Below are positions 41,625 through 42,971 of a stretch of DNA of 42,971 nt, piece after piece. The notes beneath the pieces are model-generated. The model made no database searches, was not told the DNA's origin, and worked only from the letters and a program-made list of their open reading frames with translations. The DNA is from Streptomyces sp. DI166 (GTDB lineage: Bacteria > Actinomycetota > Actinomycetes > Streptomycetales > Streptomycetaceae), in assembly GCF_900091315.1 (NCBI RefSeq), contig NZ_FLSP01000077.1, positions 1 to 42,971 of the forward strand. Reading direction: 5' to 3'. A program made the position numbers and the translations under genes. Within the stretch, counting starts at the first letter, position 1. Each line of letters starts with the position of its first letter.

Positions 41625-42934
41625 TGGCACTCACCGGACGCACCGCACTCCTCGCGGCCCTCGGCTCCCTTCCCGTCGGCATCTGGGAACCCAGCTGGAC
41701 CGGCATCCTCGCCGTCAACGCACCCCTGGCGCTGGCCTGCGCCTGCGACTTCGCACTCGCCGCCCCGGTACGCCGCCTCGGCCTGACCCGCTCCGGCGAC
41801 ACCTCCGCCCGCCTGGGCGAACCCGCCGACGTCACCCTCACGATCACCAACCCCTCCAACCGCCCCCTGCGCGCCCAACTCCGCGACACCTGGCCTCCGA
41901 GCAGCTGGACCCCGGGCACGGAAGTCGAGTCCTCCCGCCACCGCCTGACGGTCCCGCCGGGCGAACGCCGACGCGTCACCACCCGCCTGCGCCCCATCCG
42001 CCGAGGCGACCACCGGGCCGACCGCGTGACAATCCGCTCCTACGGCCCCCTCGGCCTCCTCACCCGCCAGGGCACCCACAAGGTCCCCTGGACGGTACGG
42101 GTGCTGCCGCCCTTCACCAGCCGCAAGCACCTCCCCTCCAAGCTCGCCCGCCTCCGCGAACTCGACGGCCGCACCAGCGTCCTCACCCGGGGCGAGGGCA
42201 CCGAGTTCGACAGCCTGCGCGAATACGTCCCCGGCGACGACACCCGCTCCATCGACTGGCGCGCCACGGCCCGGCAGTCCTCGGTAGCCGTACGCACCTG
42301 GCGCCCCGAACGCGACCGCCACATCCTCCTGGCCCTGGACACCGGCCGAACCTCCGCCGGTCGCGTGGGCGACGCCCCTCGCCTCGACGCCTCCATGGAC
42401 GCGGCCCTCCTCCTCGCCGCCCTGGCCTCCCGCGCCGGCGACCGCGTAGACCTCCTCGCCTATGACCGACGCGTACGCGCCCTGGTCCAGGGCCGCTCCG
42501 CCGGCGACGTCCTCCCGTCCCTGGTCAACGCCATGGCCACGGTGGAACCCGAACTGCTGGAGACGGACGCCCGCGGCCTGACGGCGACAGCCCTGCGCGC
42601 GGCACCCCGCCACGCCCTGATCGTGCTTTTCACCAGCCTGGACGCAGCCCCGATCGAGGAAGGCCTGCTCCCGGTTCTGTCCCAACTGACCCAGCGCCAC
42701 ACGGTGCTCGTGGCCTCAGTGGCCGACCCGTACGTCGCCCGCATGGCCAAGGCCCGCGGCAACACGGACGCCGTCTACGAGGCAGCGGCGGCGGCCCAGG
42801 CCCAGGGCGAGCGTCAACGTACGGCAGACCAACTCCGCCGACACGGTGTCACGGTGGTCGACGCGACGCCGGAGGAGCTCGCGCCTGCGCTGGCGGATGC
42901 GTACTTGGCGCTCAAGACAGCGGGGCGTCTCTGA
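41624..42934 (+). CDS. DUF58 domain-containing protein (VWA-like MoxR partner)
   Basis: This 436-residue protein begins with two hydrophobic segments (TALLAALGSLPVGIW; ILAVNAPLALACACDFAL) that likely anchor it. A beta-rich region follows, then the DUF58 signature GTEFDSLREYVPGDDTRSID with WRATARQS after it (about residues 192-220). A VWA-like fold comes next, with HILLALDTGRTSAGR where a MIDAS motif would be. The first motif reads DTGRTSAG, not the DxSxS of true metal-binding VWA domains, so metal binding is doubtful. It ends with a conserved helical part. It overlaps the MoxR stop (TGATG). By analogy with other MoxR systems it should be the adaptor between ATPase and client. The 37 bases after the stop hold no feature; a further gene may start outside the window. 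Confidence 0.91.
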   Translation: MALTGRTALLAALGSLPVGIWEPSWTGILAVNAPLALACACDFALAAPVRRLGLTRSGDTSARLGEPADVTLTITNPSNRPLRAQLRDTWPPSSWTPGTEVESSRHRLTVPPGERRRVTTRLRPIRRGDHRADRVTIRSYGPLGLLTRQGTHKVPWTVRVLPPFTSRKHLPSKLARLRELDGRTSVLTRGEGTEFDSLREYVPGDDTRSIDWRATARQSSVAVRTWRPERDRHILLALDTGRTSAGRVGDAPRLDASMDAALLLAALASRAGDRVDLLAYDRRVRALVQGRSAGDVLPSLVNAMATVEPELLETDARGLTATALRAAPRHALIVLFTSLDAAPIEEGLLPVLSQLTQRHTVLVASVADPYVARMAKARGNTDAVYEAAAAAQAQGERQRTADQLRRHGVTVVDATPEELAPALADAYLALKTAGRL

Positions 42935-42971
42935 CAACGCTGACAACAAAGCGGCGAAAGAAAAGAGTGGG

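Overview
The window reads as a stretch of core chromosome from a Streptomyces or very close relative. The base composition is extremely GC-rich, third codon positions are almost all G or C, and GTG starts and ATGA/GTGA stop-start overlaps are common. The mtrA-mtrB-lpqB block, followed by comF, hpf and an orphan LuxR-type regulator, with secA, an ohrA/ohrR pair and a 180-kDa-class NAD-glutamate dehydrogenase nearby, recalls the S. coelicolor chromosome around SCO2980-SCO3020. That comparison is from memory, not from a search. Layout: 1-1059 is the 3' end of an FtsK/SpoIIIE-type ATPase gene. 1224-4804 is a sugar ABC importer operon (lipoprotein plus two permeases, no ATPase) whose first permease carries an extra extracytoplasmic domain. 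4967-8621 is a bifunctional glycosyltransferase/glycerophosphotransferase followed by a polytopic GT-C-like membrane protein. 8635-9632 is the divergent ohrA/ohrR peroxide pair. 9749-11676 is galE overlapping an ADP-ribosylglycohydrolase gene. 11662-12174 is a tandem array of about 86-bp units filling a convergent intergenic gap. 12160-14653 is a TetR regulator divergent from a TagGH/Wzm-Wzt-type exporter.

14721-19655 is the giant glutamate dehydrogenase, then about 690 bp of non-coding DNA with palindromes and a dispersed repeat. 20343-23082 holds a DJ-1/PfpI protein, a HAD phosphatase, a small actinobacterial protein and an Rv3235-like protein. 23178-26021 is secA. 26290-28303 holds a GNAT acetyltransferase, repeats and an AlkZ/YcaQ-type DNA glycosylase. 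28329-35910 is a minus-strand block: orphan response regulator, hpf, frameshifted comF, lpqB, mtrB, mtrA. mtnA follows. 37361-42934 is a plus-strand operon: proline-rich multi-spanning membrane protein (frameshifted), DUF4129, DUF4350, MoxR AAA+ ATPase and DUF58.

Envelope biology is the common theme: sugar uptake, glycopolymer synthesis and export, Sec secretion, and MtrAB-LpqB cell-wall/development signalling. Stress handling (ohr, DJ-1, hpf, DNA glycosylase) is interspersed. I see no tRNA, rRNA, CRISPR array, transposase, prophage or biosynthetic cluster. The most notable non-routine items are three places where one G or C seems missing from a homopolymer (two disrupt clear genes), the convergent 86-bp array, a modular dispersed repeat with exchangeable stem arms, a sigma-R-like promoter with a long structured leader for hpf, a DnaA-box pair between comF and lpqB, and the MoxR/DUF58/DUF4350/DUF4129 operon, which is the best candidate for an incompletely understood system.
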